Positions 38,026 to 45,707 of a stretch of 64,000 bases of DNA are shown piece after piece. The position numbers were made by a program, and so were the translations under genes. Below the pieces are notes generated by a model that was not told where the DNA came from, did not search any database, and saw only the letters and a list, made by a program, of their open reading frames with translations. How positions within the stretch are numbered: the stretch's first letter is position 1; every line of letters starts with the position of its first letter. The DNA is from DATAGF01 sp963835685 (GTDB taxonomy: Bacteria; Actinomycetota; Thermoleophilia; Miltoncostaeales; Miltoncostaeaceae): positions 1 to 64,000 of the forward strand of contig CAWIGI010000009.1 of the NCBI GenBank assembly GCA_963835685.1, written 5' to 3'.

Positions 38026-38106
38026 GCCCGGGCGCCCTTCGGTAAGGGTTTGGACAAGCGCGCGCCGGAGGACTGGCGAATTGGGCCCCGAGTGTGCATC
38101 ATTTGT

Positions 38107-38164
38107 CACGAGGCGGGTGACGCCGCGGGCAACGGTGCCGCCTCCAACTGCCCAGCCACTCGTG
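38107..38164 (+). ncRNA. Candidate pseudoknotted regulatory RNA upstream of the APC/USP transporter genes
   Basis: CACGAG (38107-38112) pairs with CTCGTG (38159-38164). Inside, GGCGG (38112-38116) can pair with CCGCC (38138-38142), and CGCCG (38121-38125) with CGGTG (38133-38137). The loop bases GGGCA (38127-38131) match TGCCC (38149-38153), a five-pair pseudoknot. The 3' part CAACTGCCCAGCCACTCGT is reminiscent of the conserved end of the ydaO-yuaA (c-di-AMP) riboswitch, and GGGTGACGCCG of its 5' part, but it is shorter than that class and I cannot confirm it. A terminator-like hairpin follows. Confidence 0.35.
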
Positions 38165-38176
38165 GACTGTGAGCAC

Positions 38177-38212
38177 CGAAGGCCGCCGATGGGGGTACAA
38201 CGGCGGCCTTCG
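38177..38212 (+). terminator. 12-bp hairpin, probable transcription terminator
   Basis: CGAAGGCCGCCG (38177-38188) and CGGCGGCCTTCG (38201-38212) form a perfect 12-bp stem around a 12-nt loop. Few T residues follow (TCGTTGG). It lies between the structured RNA and the permease gene, so it could act as the expression platform of a riboswitch or end the upstream transcript. Confidence 0.6.
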
Positions 38213-38279
38213 TCGTTGGTGGACCAGGCCCTGAGCCGCCGCCGGGCGGGCGGTCGCCCGCAACGGCGGGGCCGGATCG

Positions 38280-38285
38280 TAGAGT
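38280..38285 (+). promoter_or_regulatory. -10 hexamer of a leaderless promoter (TAGAGT)
   Basis: TAGAGT ends six bases before the permease GTG at 38292, the same geometry as the other leaderless genes. It offers a way to express the permease independently of the upstream structured RNA. Confidence 0.5.
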
Positions 38286-38291
38286 TGCGCG

Positions 38292-40193
38292 GTGACGGGG
38301 CGACGCCGCCAGCAGCAGGGGCTCCAGCGCGTCCTCGGAGCGCCCGCGCTGTTCGCGACCGCCTACGGCAACGTCGGCTCGTCGATCTACTACGCCCTCG
38401 GCGTCACGGCGGCCCTGGCCCTCGGGCTCACGCCGCTCGTCTTCATCGTCGCCGGCCTCATCTTCGCGGCGACGGCGGCCACCTACGCCGAGGGGACGGT
38501 GCGGTTCCCGGAGGCCGGGGGCTCGTCGAGCTTCGCCCGCCACGCCTTCAACGAGGTCGTCAGCTTCGGGGCCGCCTGGGCCCAGATGCTCAACTACATC
38601 ATCACGATCGCCATCTCGGCGTTCTTCGTCCCCCACTACCTCTCGATCTTCTGGGAGCCGCTGAAGGAGAACCCGTGGGACGTGATCGTGGGGGCGGCCG
38701 TGATCGCCCTTCTCGTCGGCGTGAACGTCGTCGGGGTGAAGGAGGCGGCGCGACTGAACATCGTGCTGGCCGTCATCGACTTCGCCACCCAGGCGCTGCT
38801 GGTCGTGCTCGGCTTCGTCCTCGTCTTCTCCCCGGAGGTCCTGGTCAACAACGTCAACTTCGGCGTCGCGCCGACCTGGGAGAGCTTCTTCCTCGCGATC
38901 CCGGTGGCGATGATCGCGTACACCGGCATCGAGACCATCTCCAACCTGTCGGAGGAGGCACGCGACCCCTCCCGCGACATCCCGCGCTCCATCCGCCTGG
39001 TCGCGATCGCCGTCTACGCCATCTACTTCACCCTGCCGGCGATCGCCCTCTCGGCCCTTCCGGTCTCGGAGGGTCCCGACGGGTTCACCACCCCGTTGGG
39101 CGAGCCCCCCGAGGAGGGCGGCTTCGCCAACGACCCGGTGCTGGGGATCGTCAACAACCTCGGGGTGGAGGGCGGCTTCCTCACCGTCCTCGAGATCTAC
39201 GTCGGCGTCCTGGCCGCGACCATCCTCTTCATCGCCGCCAACGCGGGCGTCATCGGCGCGTCGCGCATCACCTACGCGATGGCCAGCTACCGGCAGCTCC
39301 CCGAGCCCTTCCGCCGCCTGCACCGCCGCTTCAAGACGCCGTGGCTCGCGCTGGCGCTGTTCGCGGGCGTGGCACCGATCGTGGCCATCCTGCCGGGGGA
39401 GACCGTGTTCCTCGGCACGATGTACTCCTTCGGGGCGATGCTCTCGTTCACCGTCGCGCACGTGTCGCTCGTCGCGCTGCGCGTGCGCGGGCGCGACGAG
39501 GAGCTGATCTACCGCGCGCGGCCGAACGTGCACGTGCGCGGGATCGACTGGCCGCTGTTCGCGATCCTCGGCGGGCTCGCGACGGGCCTGGCGTTCCTGG
39601 TGGTCGTGATCCAGGAGCCGGCCACGCGGTGGGCGGGCCTCGGCTGGCTGGCGCTCGGGTTCGTCATCTACCTCGTCTACCGCCGCAGCGTGCTGCGCCT
39701 GCCGGTGGCCGAGACCGTCCGCGCCCCGGTGGTCGTGCTGACCGACGAGCTGCGGGTGGAGTACCGCACGATCGTCGTGCCCGTGGTGCGCTCGGCCGAG
39801 TCGGAGGAGGCCCTCGTCGTCGCGTCGCGTCTGGCGGCCGAGCGCCGGTCGCGGGTCGCGATCGTGCACGTGCTCGAGATCCCGATGGAGCTCCCGCTGA
39901 CGATCGACCTGCCGTCGGCCGAGCGCGAGGCGAACGACCTCCTCGACGACGCCCGCGCGCTGGTCGAGAGCTACGGGGTCCGTGCGGTCACGCGCCTCGA
40001 GCGCGCCCGCAGCGCGGGCCCGGCGATCGTGGCCGACGCGGTGGCGCGCACCGCCGATCTGGTCGTGATCGGGGCGCCGCGGCGCGGCATCGGCCGGCGC
40101 ACGCCCGTGTTCGGAAAGACCGTGCGGCACGTGCTCAAGCACAGCCCGTGCCGCGTGATCGTCGCCACGACCCGCGAGGAGGCGGCGGCGTGA
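38292..40193 (+). CDS. APC-superfamily permease fused to a universal stress protein domain (first copy)
   Basis: 633 residues. Residues about 15-475 form a twelve-helix APC transporter beginning LFATAYGNVGSSIYYALGVT, with the conserved TM1 break GNVGSSIYY, YAEGTVRFPEAGGSSSFARH, and MIAYTGIETISNLSEEARDP in TM6-7. Residues about 490-630 are a UspA domain, YRTIVVPVVRSAESEEALVV, with an ATP-loop-like GAPRRGIGRRTPVFGKTVRH and HSPCRVIVAT. The layout resembles KimA (YdaO)-type potassium importers and amino acid permeases with Usp tails; the substrate is not provable here. It is followed by a small membrane protein, a paralogous permease and two RCK genes, all apparently co-transcribed. Confidence 0.85.
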   Translation: MTGRRRQQQGLQRVLGAPALFATAYGNVGSSIYYALGVTAALALGLTPLVFIVAGLIFAATAATYAEGTVRFPEAGGSSSFARHAFNEVVSFGAAWAQMLNYIITIAISAFFVPHYLSIFWEPLKENPWDVIVGAAVIALLVGVNVVGVKEAARLNIVLAVIDFATQALLVVLGFVLVFSPEVLVNNVNFGVAPTWESFFLAIPVAMIAYTGIETISNLSEEARDPSRDIPRSIRLVAIAVYAIYFTLPAIALSALPVSEGPDGFTTPLGEPPEEGGFANDPVLGIVNNLGVEGGFLTVLEIYVGVLAATILFIAANAGVIGASRITYAMASYRQLPEPFRRLHRRFKTPWLALALFAGVAPIVAILPGETVFLGTMYSFGAMLSFTVAHVSLVALRVRGRDEELIYRARPNVHVRGIDWPLFAILGGLATGLAFLVVVIQEPATRWAGLGWLALGFVIYLVYRRSVLRLPVAETVRAPVVVLTDELRVEYRTIVVPVVRSAESEEALVVASRLAAERRSRVAIVHVLEIPMELPLTIDLPSAEREANDLLDDARALVESYGVRAVTRLERARSAGPAIVADAVARTADLVVIGAPRRGIGRRTPVFGKTVRHVLKHSPCRVIVATTREEAAA

Positions 40194-40369
40194 GCCGCGG
40201 CGCGGTGCCGGTGGTCCTCGCGACGGTCGTCGTCCTGCTGGGGGTCGCGCTGATCGCCCGGACGGTCTCGCTGGGAGTGGGCGGCGGGCTGGGGCTCCTG
40301 ATCGGGGGGCTGCTCGTGATCGGTGGCGCGCTGCGCCTCTACCTGCTGCGGCCGTGGCGCAGAAGCTGA
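40190..40369 (+). CDS. Small two-helix membrane protein
   Basis: 59 residues. The GTG start overlaps the permease stop (GTGA at 40190-40193) with GAGGAGG upstream. VPVVLATVVVLLGVALIART and GGGLGLLIGGLLVIGGALRL form two hydrophobic helices, ending in the basic LRPWRRS. Its last 16 nt overlap the start of the second permease. Its place between two paralogous transporters suggests an accessory subunit, but it has no recognised family. Confidence 0.7.
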   Translation: MSRGAVPVVLATVVVLLGVALIARTVSLGVGGGLGLLIGGLLVIGGALRLYLLRPWRRS

Positions 40370-42267
40370 CCCCGCCCGGGCCGGGCCTCCGCGCCCGCTC
40401 GCTCGCGCTGATCGCCTACGGCGAGGTCGGCTCGGCGCTGGCGTTCGCCCTCGGCATCGTGGCGCTCTACGCGGTCGGCCTGACGCCCTGGGTGCTCCTG
40501 GCCGTCGGGCTCCTCGTGCTGGTCGTGAGCCTCTCCTACGCCGAGGGCGCGGCGGCCATGCCGGAGCCCGGCGGCGCCGCGACCTTCGTGCGGCGCGCGT
40601 TCAGCGACCCCGCCGGATTCGTCACGGGGTGGCTGCTGTTCCTCGACTACTTCGTCGTGATCGCCCTGGCGGCGCTGTTCGTCCCCCACTACCTGGGCTC
40701 GGCGCTCGGGTGGGAGGCGGCGCGGGACCGACCCTGGGACGCGCTGATCGGGATCGCGGTGATCCTGGCGATCGCCGGCGTCCGGCGGCTGCGGCGGGTG
40801 AGGCTCTACAAGGTCGCGGTGGCGATGGTCGCCGCCGCCCTGGTCGTCCTGGTCGCCATCGCCGTCATCGGGTTCGCCGCGGTCGTCTCGGCCGACTCGC
40901 TGTCCCTCGGCACCGATCTCGGCACGGCGCCGTCGTGGTCGTCGATCGCCCTTGCCCTGGCCCTCGCGACGCTGGCCTACACCGGCATCGAGAGCGTCTC
41001 CAGCTACGCGGCGGAGGTGCGCGAGCCGGGGCGCACGCTGCCCCGGAGCCTCTTCGTCGGCATCGGCGTCGCCGTGGCGATCAACGTGGCGGTGGCGGTG
41101 GTCGGGGTCTCGGCCTTCCCGGCCGAGCCGGACCCCAGCGCCCCCGACGGCGTCGCGAGCGCCCTGGGGACCGAGTGGCTGAAGGCCCCGCTGGTGGGGA
41201 TCGCCTCGGCCGTCGGCGACGAGATCGGCGCCCGCGAGGCGCTGGAGGTCGTCGCGGGCGTCACCGGGGCCCTGATCCTCATCGCGGCCGTCATCACGGC
41301 CATGGTGGGCGCCGAGCGCCTCGCCCAGTCGATGGCCCGCTACGACATGCTGCCCCACGCCTTCGCCCGGCCGGCGCGGGGGGCCCGGCCGCCGCTGGCC
41401 GGCGCCGTCGCGGTGGCGGCGATCGCGTCGGGCCTCATCGTGCTCGCGGTGACCGCGGGCGACGGCGAGCGCTTCCTCGCCGGCCTCTACAGCTTCGGCG
41501 TGCTCATCGCGCTCACGGCCGCCCAGGCCGCGGTGGTGCGCCTGCGCGCGCGCGAGCCGGGCCTCCAGCGCCCCTTCCGCGTGCCCCTGGCCGTGAGCGT
41601 GCGGGGAAAGGAGATCCCGCTCCCGGCCGTCGTCGGCGCGGTCCTGACGCTCGCGCTGTGGGTCGCGGCGGTGGCGACCAGCGAGGGGGCGAGGATCGCG
41701 GGGCCCGTCTGGCTGGTCGGTGGACTGGCGGTCTACCTGCTGTCGCGGCGTGCCGGCGGGGAGACGCTGTTGGGCCGGGCGACGCCGCCCGAGCCTGACC
41801 TCGTCCCCTCCGCCGAGCCCGACTTCCGGCGGATCCTCGTCCCGGTCAAGCCCGGCGACATCGGGCGCGAGGTGCTCGCGACGGCCCTGAGGCTCGCCAA
41901 GCAGTCCGGCGGCTCGGTGCGCGTGATCCACGTGCTGAAGGTCCCGATGGCGCAGCCCCTCGGCGCCGACCTCGGCGGCGCCGAGCAGGACGGCCTCGAC
42001 GTCGTCGAGGAGGCGCGCGAGACGGGCGCGAACCAGGGCGTCGGGGTCGACGGCGTCGTCGTCCGCGCCCGGTCGCGGAGCGAGGCGATCGTCGCCGAGG
42101 CGGAGGAGATCGGCGCCGACCTCGTCATGATGGGCTCGTCGCCGCGCTGGCGGTCCCAGTCACGCTTCTTCAGCCCGCTCGTAGACGAGCTCTTGCGCGC
42201 GGCGCCCTGTGAGGTGATGGTCGTCACCTATCCCGAGGGCGTCCTCGAGGAGGTCGGCGGCGCATAA
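40354..42267 (+). CDS. APC-superfamily permease fused to a universal stress protein domain (second copy)
   Basis: 637 residues, a clear paralogue of the preceding permease: SLALIAYGEVGSALAFALGI, YAEGAAAMPEPGGAATFVRR, LAYTGIESVSSYAAEVREPG, and a C-terminal Usp domain, FRRILVPVKPGDIGREVLAT, with MMGSSPRWRSQSRFFSPLVD and APCEVMVVTYPEG. The Usp nucleotide loop (GSSPRWRSQSRFFSP) is less canonical than G2xG9xG(S/T), so ATP binding is uncertain. The GTG at 40354 lies inside the end of the preceding small gene, so translation is coupled. The RCK genes follow within 8 bp. Confidence 0.85.
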   Translation: MAQKLTPPGPGLRARSLALIAYGEVGSALAFALGIVALYAVGLTPWVLLAVGLLVLVVSLSYAEGAAAMPEPGGAATFVRRAFSDPAGFVTGWLLFLDYFVVIALAALFVPHYLGSALGWEAARDRPWDALIGIAVILAIAGVRRLRRVRLYKVAVAMVAAALVVLVAIAVIGFAAVVSADSLSLGTDLGTAPSWSSIALALALATLAYTGIESVSSYAAEVREPGRTLPRSLFVGIGVAVAINVAVAVVGVSAFPAEPDPSAPDGVASALGTEWLKAPLVGIASAVGDEIGAREALEVVAGVTGALILIAAVITAMVGAERLAQSMARYDMLPHAFARPARGARPPLAGAVAVAAIASGLIVLAVTAGDGERFLAGLYSFGVLIALTAAQAAVVRLRAREPGLQRPFRVPLAVSVRGKEIPLPAVVGAVLTLALWVAAVATSEGARIAGPVWLVGGLAVYLLSRRAGGETLLGRATPPEPDLVPSAEPDFRRILVPVKPGDIGREVLATALRLAKQSGGSVRVIHVLKVPMAQPLGADLGGAEQDGLDVVEEARETGANQGVGVDGVVVRARSRSEAIVAEAEEIGADLVMMGSSPRWRSQSRFFSPLVDELLRAAPCEVMVVTYPEGVLEEVGGA

Positions 42268-42268
42268 T
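42263..42268 (+). promoter_or_regulatory. -10 hexamer (CATAAT) in front of the first RCK gene
   Basis: CATAAT, close to TATAAT, ends six bases before the ATG at 42275 and overlaps the stop codon of the second permease, giving the RCK genes a possible leaderless promoter of their own. Confidence 0.5.
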
Positions 42269-42274
42269 GTGGAC

Positions 42275-42688
42275 ATGAAGGCGATCGTCGTCGGTTGTGG
42301 GCGGGTCGGCTCCTCTCTGGCGCGAAGCCTGGCGGGCGAGGGGTGGGAGGTGGTCGTGGTCGAGCAGAAGGAGGAGGCGCTGACGCGCCTCGGCAGCGAC
42401 TGGCGCCAGCCGCTGGTGATCGGTCACGGGATGGACGCCGACGTCCTCGAGGAGGCGGGCATCGACGACGCCGACATGCTCATCGCCGCGACCGACGGCG
42501 ACAACACGAACCTGATCATCGCCCAGGTCGCCACGCGGCGCTACCGCGTCGACCACGTCGCGGCCCGCATCCAGGACCCCGCGCGGGCCGAGGTCTACGG
42601 CAACCGGGGCTTCGAGGTGATCTCGCCGGTGAAGATGGCCATCGAGGGGCTCACCCGCTGGGCCCTGGGCGCGGGAGCGACGACCTGA
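42275..42688 (+). CDS. RCK/TrkA N-domain protein (potassium channel/transporter regulator)
   Basis: 137 residues. The Rossmann NAD(H)-binding fold begins MKAIVVGCGRVGSSLARSLA (GxGxxG), followed by VVVVEQKEEALTRL (acidic residue at the end of beta-2), GHGMDADVLEEAGIDDADML, ATDGDNTNLIIAQVA, and ARIQDPARAEVYGNRGFEVI. Length and content match single-RCK_N regulators such as KtrA/TrkA halves without the C-terminal ligand domain. It would pair with the next gene. The ATG at 42275 is preferred over the GTG at 42269 because of promoter spacing. Confidence 0.88.
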   Translation: MKAIVVGCGRVGSSLARSLAGEGWEVVVVEQKEEALTRLGSDWRQPLVIGHGMDADVLEEAGIDDADMLIAATDGDNTNLIIAQVATRRYRVDHVAARIQDPARAEVYGNRGFEVISPVKMAIEGLTRWALGAGATT

Positions 42689-43350
42689 TGTTCACGATCG
42701 TGGTCGGCGGCGGGAAGATGGGGTCCAACCTCACCCGCACGCTCATCGCCAAGCAGCACGAGGTGACGGTCGTCGAGGCCAAGGCGGCGCGGGCCGACGT
42801 CCTCGAGGACGAGTTCGGCCACCGGGTCGTCCACGGCGACGGCACGGAGCTCTACGTGCTGGAGTCGGCCGGCATGACGCGGCCGCCCGACATCGTGGTC
42901 GCCGTCACCGGCGACGACGAGGACAACATGATCATCGCCCAGCTCGCCCGCGAGAAGTACGGCGTGGCCAAGGTCATCGCGCGGGTCAACGATCCCCGCA
43001 ACCAGGTCCACTTCGACCTGCTGGGCATCTCGCCCACGATCTGCCCGACCCAGCGGATCATGGCCCTCATCGAGCACGAGGTCCCCGAGCACGAGCTCGT
43101 CCACCTTCTGGAGCTGCGCCAGGAGAACCTCGAGATCATCGAGGTCGAGGTCGACCCGAGGTGCCCGTGCATCGGCAAGTCGGTCGCCAAGCTCGCCCTG
43201 CCGACCGGCTCCCGCCTGATCTCCCTCGTCCGCGACGGGGTGGCCGAGCTGGTCGATGACGGGACCGTCCTGAACGCGGGCGACCAGGTCCTCGCCATCC
43301 TCGAGCCCGGGCGCGAGGACGAGGTGCGCCGGCTCCTGCTGGGCCGGTAG
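42688..43350 (+). CDS. RCK protein with TrkA N and C domains
   Basis: 220 residues; its ATG overlaps the previous stop (TGATG). RCK_N: MFTIVVGGGKMGSNLTRTLI, HGDGTELYVLESAG, TGDDEDNMIIAQLAREKYGV, ARVNDPRNQVHFDLLGI. RCK_C (about 135-218): ENLEIIEVEVDPRCPCIGKS, SRLISLVRDGVAELVDDGTV, LNAGDQVLAILEPG. RCK_C domains bind small ligands, c-di-AMP in several known cases. No TrkH/KtrB-type channel lies in this window, so the partner may be the adjacent APC-Usp permeases or a channel elsewhere. Confidence 0.9.
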   Translation: MFTIVVGGGKMGSNLTRTLIAKQHEVTVVEAKAARADVLEDEFGHRVVHGDGTELYVLESAGMTRPPDIVVAVTGDDEDNMIIAQLAREKYGVAKVIARVNDPRNQVHFDLLGISPTICPTQRIMALIEHEVPEHELVHLLELRQENLEIIEVEVDPRCPCIGKSVAKLALPTGSRLISLVRDGVAELVDDGTVLNAGDQVLAILEPGREDEVRRLLLGR

Positions 43351-43391
43351 TCGCCGCGGGGCACGTGGCCAAGGCCCCGTCGTCACGCCTG

Positions 43392-43397
43392 TAGGGT
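43392..43397 (+). promoter_or_regulatory. -10 hexamer of a leaderless promoter (TAGGGT) for the biotin operon
   Basis: TAGGGT ends seven bases before the bioB GTG at 43405. No BirA operator-like palindrome is evident around it. Confidence 0.5.
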
Positions 43398-43404
43398 CTC
43401 GAAC

Positions 43405-44403
43405 GTGACGACGATCCTGGAGGGTCTCGAGCGCACCCTGGTCGAGGAGAAGCGGTCCATCGAGGCCGAGGAGGCTCGGCAGCTCGTGGGCCTGCCCGCT
43501 GCGGAGCTGCCGCGCCTCCTCGGCCTCGCTCACGAGGTGCGGCGGCGCTGGTGGGGCGAGGGCGTCGAGCTCGAGTCCCTGATCAGCGCCCAGACCGGGG
43601 GGTGTCCCGAGGACTGCGCCTTCTGCTCGCAGTCGATGCACTACGACGCCCCGGCCCAGCGCCACGCCTTCCTCCCGCTCGACCAGGTGCTCGCGGCCGC
43701 GCGGGCGACCGAGGCCTCCGGGGCCAGCGCGTTCTGCATCGTCGTCGCGGTGCGCGGGCCGGACCGGCGCCTGATGGACCAGGTGCTGCGCGCGATCGAG
43801 GCCATCCACGCCGAGACGGGCCTCGACGTCGACTGCTCGCTCGGCATCCTCACGCGCCCCCAGGCCGAGGCCCTGCGCGACGCGGGGGTCCATCACTACA
43901 ACCACAACCTGGAGACCAGCCGGAGCTTCTTCCCCGAGATCGTCACCACGCACACCTGGGAGGAGCGCGCCGAGACGTGCCGGCTTGTCACCGAGCTCGG
44001 CATGAAGCTCTGCAGCGGCGGCATCCTCGGGATGGGGGAGACCTGGGAGCAGCGGCTCGAGCTCGCCTACGAGCTGCGCGAGCTGGGGCCCGACGAGATC
44101 CCGCTCAACTTCCTCAACCCACGCCCCGGAACCCCGCTGGCCGGCCGGAGGCCGCTCGAGGCACACGACGCGCTGCGCGCGATCGCGATCTTCCGGCTGG
44201 TGTTCCCCGACCGGATCATCCGCTATGCGGGCGGCCGCGAGCTGGTGCTGCGCGACGCCCAGGCCCTCGGCCTGGTCGGCGGGGTGAACGGGATGATCGT
44301 CGGCAACTACCTCACCACCGCCGGCCGCCCCGCGGCCGAGGACGTGCGCCTGGCCCGCGACCTGGGGATGCCGGTGGTCCCGGGCGCGCGCGCGGGCGAC
44401 TGA
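43405..44403 (+). CDS. bioB: Biotin synthase BioB
   Basis: 332 residues, a radical SAM enzyme that inserts sulfur into dethiobiotin. The 4Fe-4S motif is GGCPEDCAFCSQSMHYDAPA (CxxxCxxC). Other marks are NHNLETSRSFFPEIVTTHTW, CSGGILGMGETWEQR, and LNFLNPRPGTPLAG. RYAGGREL near the end holds the Arg that binds the auxiliary 2Fe-2S cluster. It is full length and intact, and is the first gene of bioB-bioA-bioF-bioD. The GTG at 43405 is fixed by the promoter hexamer. Confidence 0.97.
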   Translation: MTTILEGLERTLVEEKRSIEAEEARQLVGLPAAELPRLLGLAHEVRRRWWGEGVELESLISAQTGGCPEDCAFCSQSMHYDAPAQRHAFLPLDQVLAAARATEASGASAFCIVVAVRGPDRRLMDQVLRAIEAIHAETGLDVDCSLGILTRPQAEALRDAGVHHYNHNLETSRSFFPEIVTTHTWEERAETCRLVTELGMKLCSGGILGMGETWEQRLELAYELRELGPDEIPLNFLNPRPGTPLAGRRPLEAHDALRAIAIFRLVFPDRIIRYAGGRELVLRDAQALGLVGGVNGMIVGNYLTTAGRPAAEDVRLARDLGMPVVPGARAGD

Positions 44404-44414
44404 CGGGGCGGCCC

Positions 44415-45707
44415 GTGGGCCCCCAGGAGGTGCTGGCGCTCGACCGCGCGCACGTCTGGCACCCCTACGCGCCGATGCCCGCCGCCGACCCGCCGCTCGT
44501 GGTCGAGTCGGCGTCCGGCGTGCGGCTGCGCCTCGCCGAGCCGGTCGGCGGGGTGCGGGAGCTCGTGGACGGCATGTCGTCCTGGTGGTCCGCCATCCAC
44601 GGCTACGCCCACCCGGCGCTCGACGCGGCCGCGCGCGACCAGCTCGGCCGGATGAGCCACGTGATGTTCGGCGGGATCACCCACGAGCCCGCCGTGCGGC
44701 TGGCGGCGCGTCTGGTCGAGATCACCCCCGGGCCGCTGCGCCACGTGTTCCTCGCCGACTCGGGCTCGGTGTCGGTCGAGGTCGCGGTGAAGATGTGCCT
44801 CCAGCACTGGCGCTCCCGGGGGCGCCCGGAGAAGCGCCGCCTCTGCACCTGGCGCGGCGGCTACTACGGCGACACCCTCCAGCCGATGTCGCTCTGCGAC
44901 CCCGACGGCGGCATGCACCAGATGTGGGCCGGCGTCCTCCCCGAGCAGGTCTTCGCGGAGATGCCTCCCGCCGGCTTCGGCGCGCGCCCCGACCAGGCGT
45001 ACATCGACCGGCTCGAGGCCACCGTCGCCGAGCACGCCGCCGAGCTCGCCGCCCTCATCGTGGAGCCGGTCGTGCAGGGCGCCGGGGGGATGCGCTTCCA
45101 CTCGCCGGCGTACGTCGCCGCCCTCCGGGAGATCGCGGACCGTCACGACGTCCTCCTCGTCTTCGACGAGATCGCGACGGGCTTCGGGCGCACCGGCGAG
45201 CTGTTCGCCGCCGACCACGCGGGCGTCGCGCCCGACGTGATGTGCGTCGGGAAGGCGATGACCGGCGGCTACATGACCATGGCGGCGGCGCTGTGCACCC
45301 CGGCGGTGGCCGAGGCCATCTCGACCGGAGACGTGCCGGTGCTCGCCCACGGGCCGACCTTCATGGGCAACCCGCTGGCCGCGGCCGTCGCCGGCGCCTC
45401 GATCGACCTGCTGCTGGCCGGCGACTGGCGCGGCGAGGTCGCGCGCCTCGAGGCCGGCCTGCGCGAGGGGCTCGCGCCGGCCGCCGGCCTGGCCGGGGTC
45501 GCGGACGTGCGCGCGCTCGGCGCCATCGGCGTGGTGCAGCTCGACCACGAGGTGGACGTGCCCGCCGCGACCCGGGCCGCCGTCGAGCGCGGCGTCTGGC
45601 TGCGGCCGTTCCGCGACCTCGTCTACACGATGCCGCCCTACGTGGCCGGCGACGACGACGTCGCGCGCATCTGCGAGGCCGCCGTCGCCGCGGCGGAGGC
45701 CGGATGA
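44415..45707 (+). CDS. bioA: Adenosylmethionine-8-amino-7-oxononanoate aminotransferase BioA
   Basis: 430 residues, a fold-type I PLP aminotransferase. The N-terminus RAHVWHPYAPM and DGMSSWWSAIHGYAHPALDA are BioA-specific. It has SGSVSVEVAVKMCLQHW, EPVVQGAGGMRFH, VFDEIATGFGRTGELFAADH (PLP-binding Asp), the Schiff-base lysine in CVGKAMTGGYMTMAA, and GPTFMGNPLAAAVA. It converts KAPA to DAPA with SAM as amino donor. Starts 12 bp after bioB; its end overlaps bioF (ATGA at 45704-45707). Confidence 0.96.
   Translation: MGPQEVLALDRAHVWHPYAPMPAADPPLVVESASGVRLRLAEPVGGVRELVDGMSSWWSAIHGYAHPALDAAARDQLGRMSHVMFGGITHEPAVRLAARLVEITPGPLRHVFLADSGSVSVEVAVKMCLQHWRSRGRPEKRRLCTWRGGYYGDTLQPMSLCDPDGGMHQMWAGVLPEQVFAEMPPAGFGARPDQAYIDRLEATVAEHAAELAALIVEPVVQGAGGMRFHSPAYVAALREIADRHDVLLVFDEIATGFGRTGELFAADHAGVAPDVMCVGKAMTGGYMTMAAALCTPAVAEAISTGDVPVLAHGPTFMGNPLAAAVAGASIDLLLAGDWRGEVARLEAGLREGLAPAAGLAGVADVRALGAIGVVQLDHEVDVPAATRAAVERGVWLRPFRDLVYTMPPYVAGDDDVARICEAAVAAAEAG

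Noticed and set aside
38107..38164. Firm call of a c-di-AMP, ZTP, fluoride or SAM riboswitch
   Set aside because: I could not match the full consensus of any known class by eye; only a candidate structured RNA is reported.
38106..40142. 678-residue antisense open frame over the first permease
   Set aside because: His/Asp-rich shadow without membrane or domain pattern; the sense strand is a clear APC-Usp protein.
42688..43350. RCK protein as a CASTOR/TrkA subunit of a Trk channel in this operon
   Set aside because: No TrkH/TrkG/KtrB gene lies in the window, so I name only the RCK domains.
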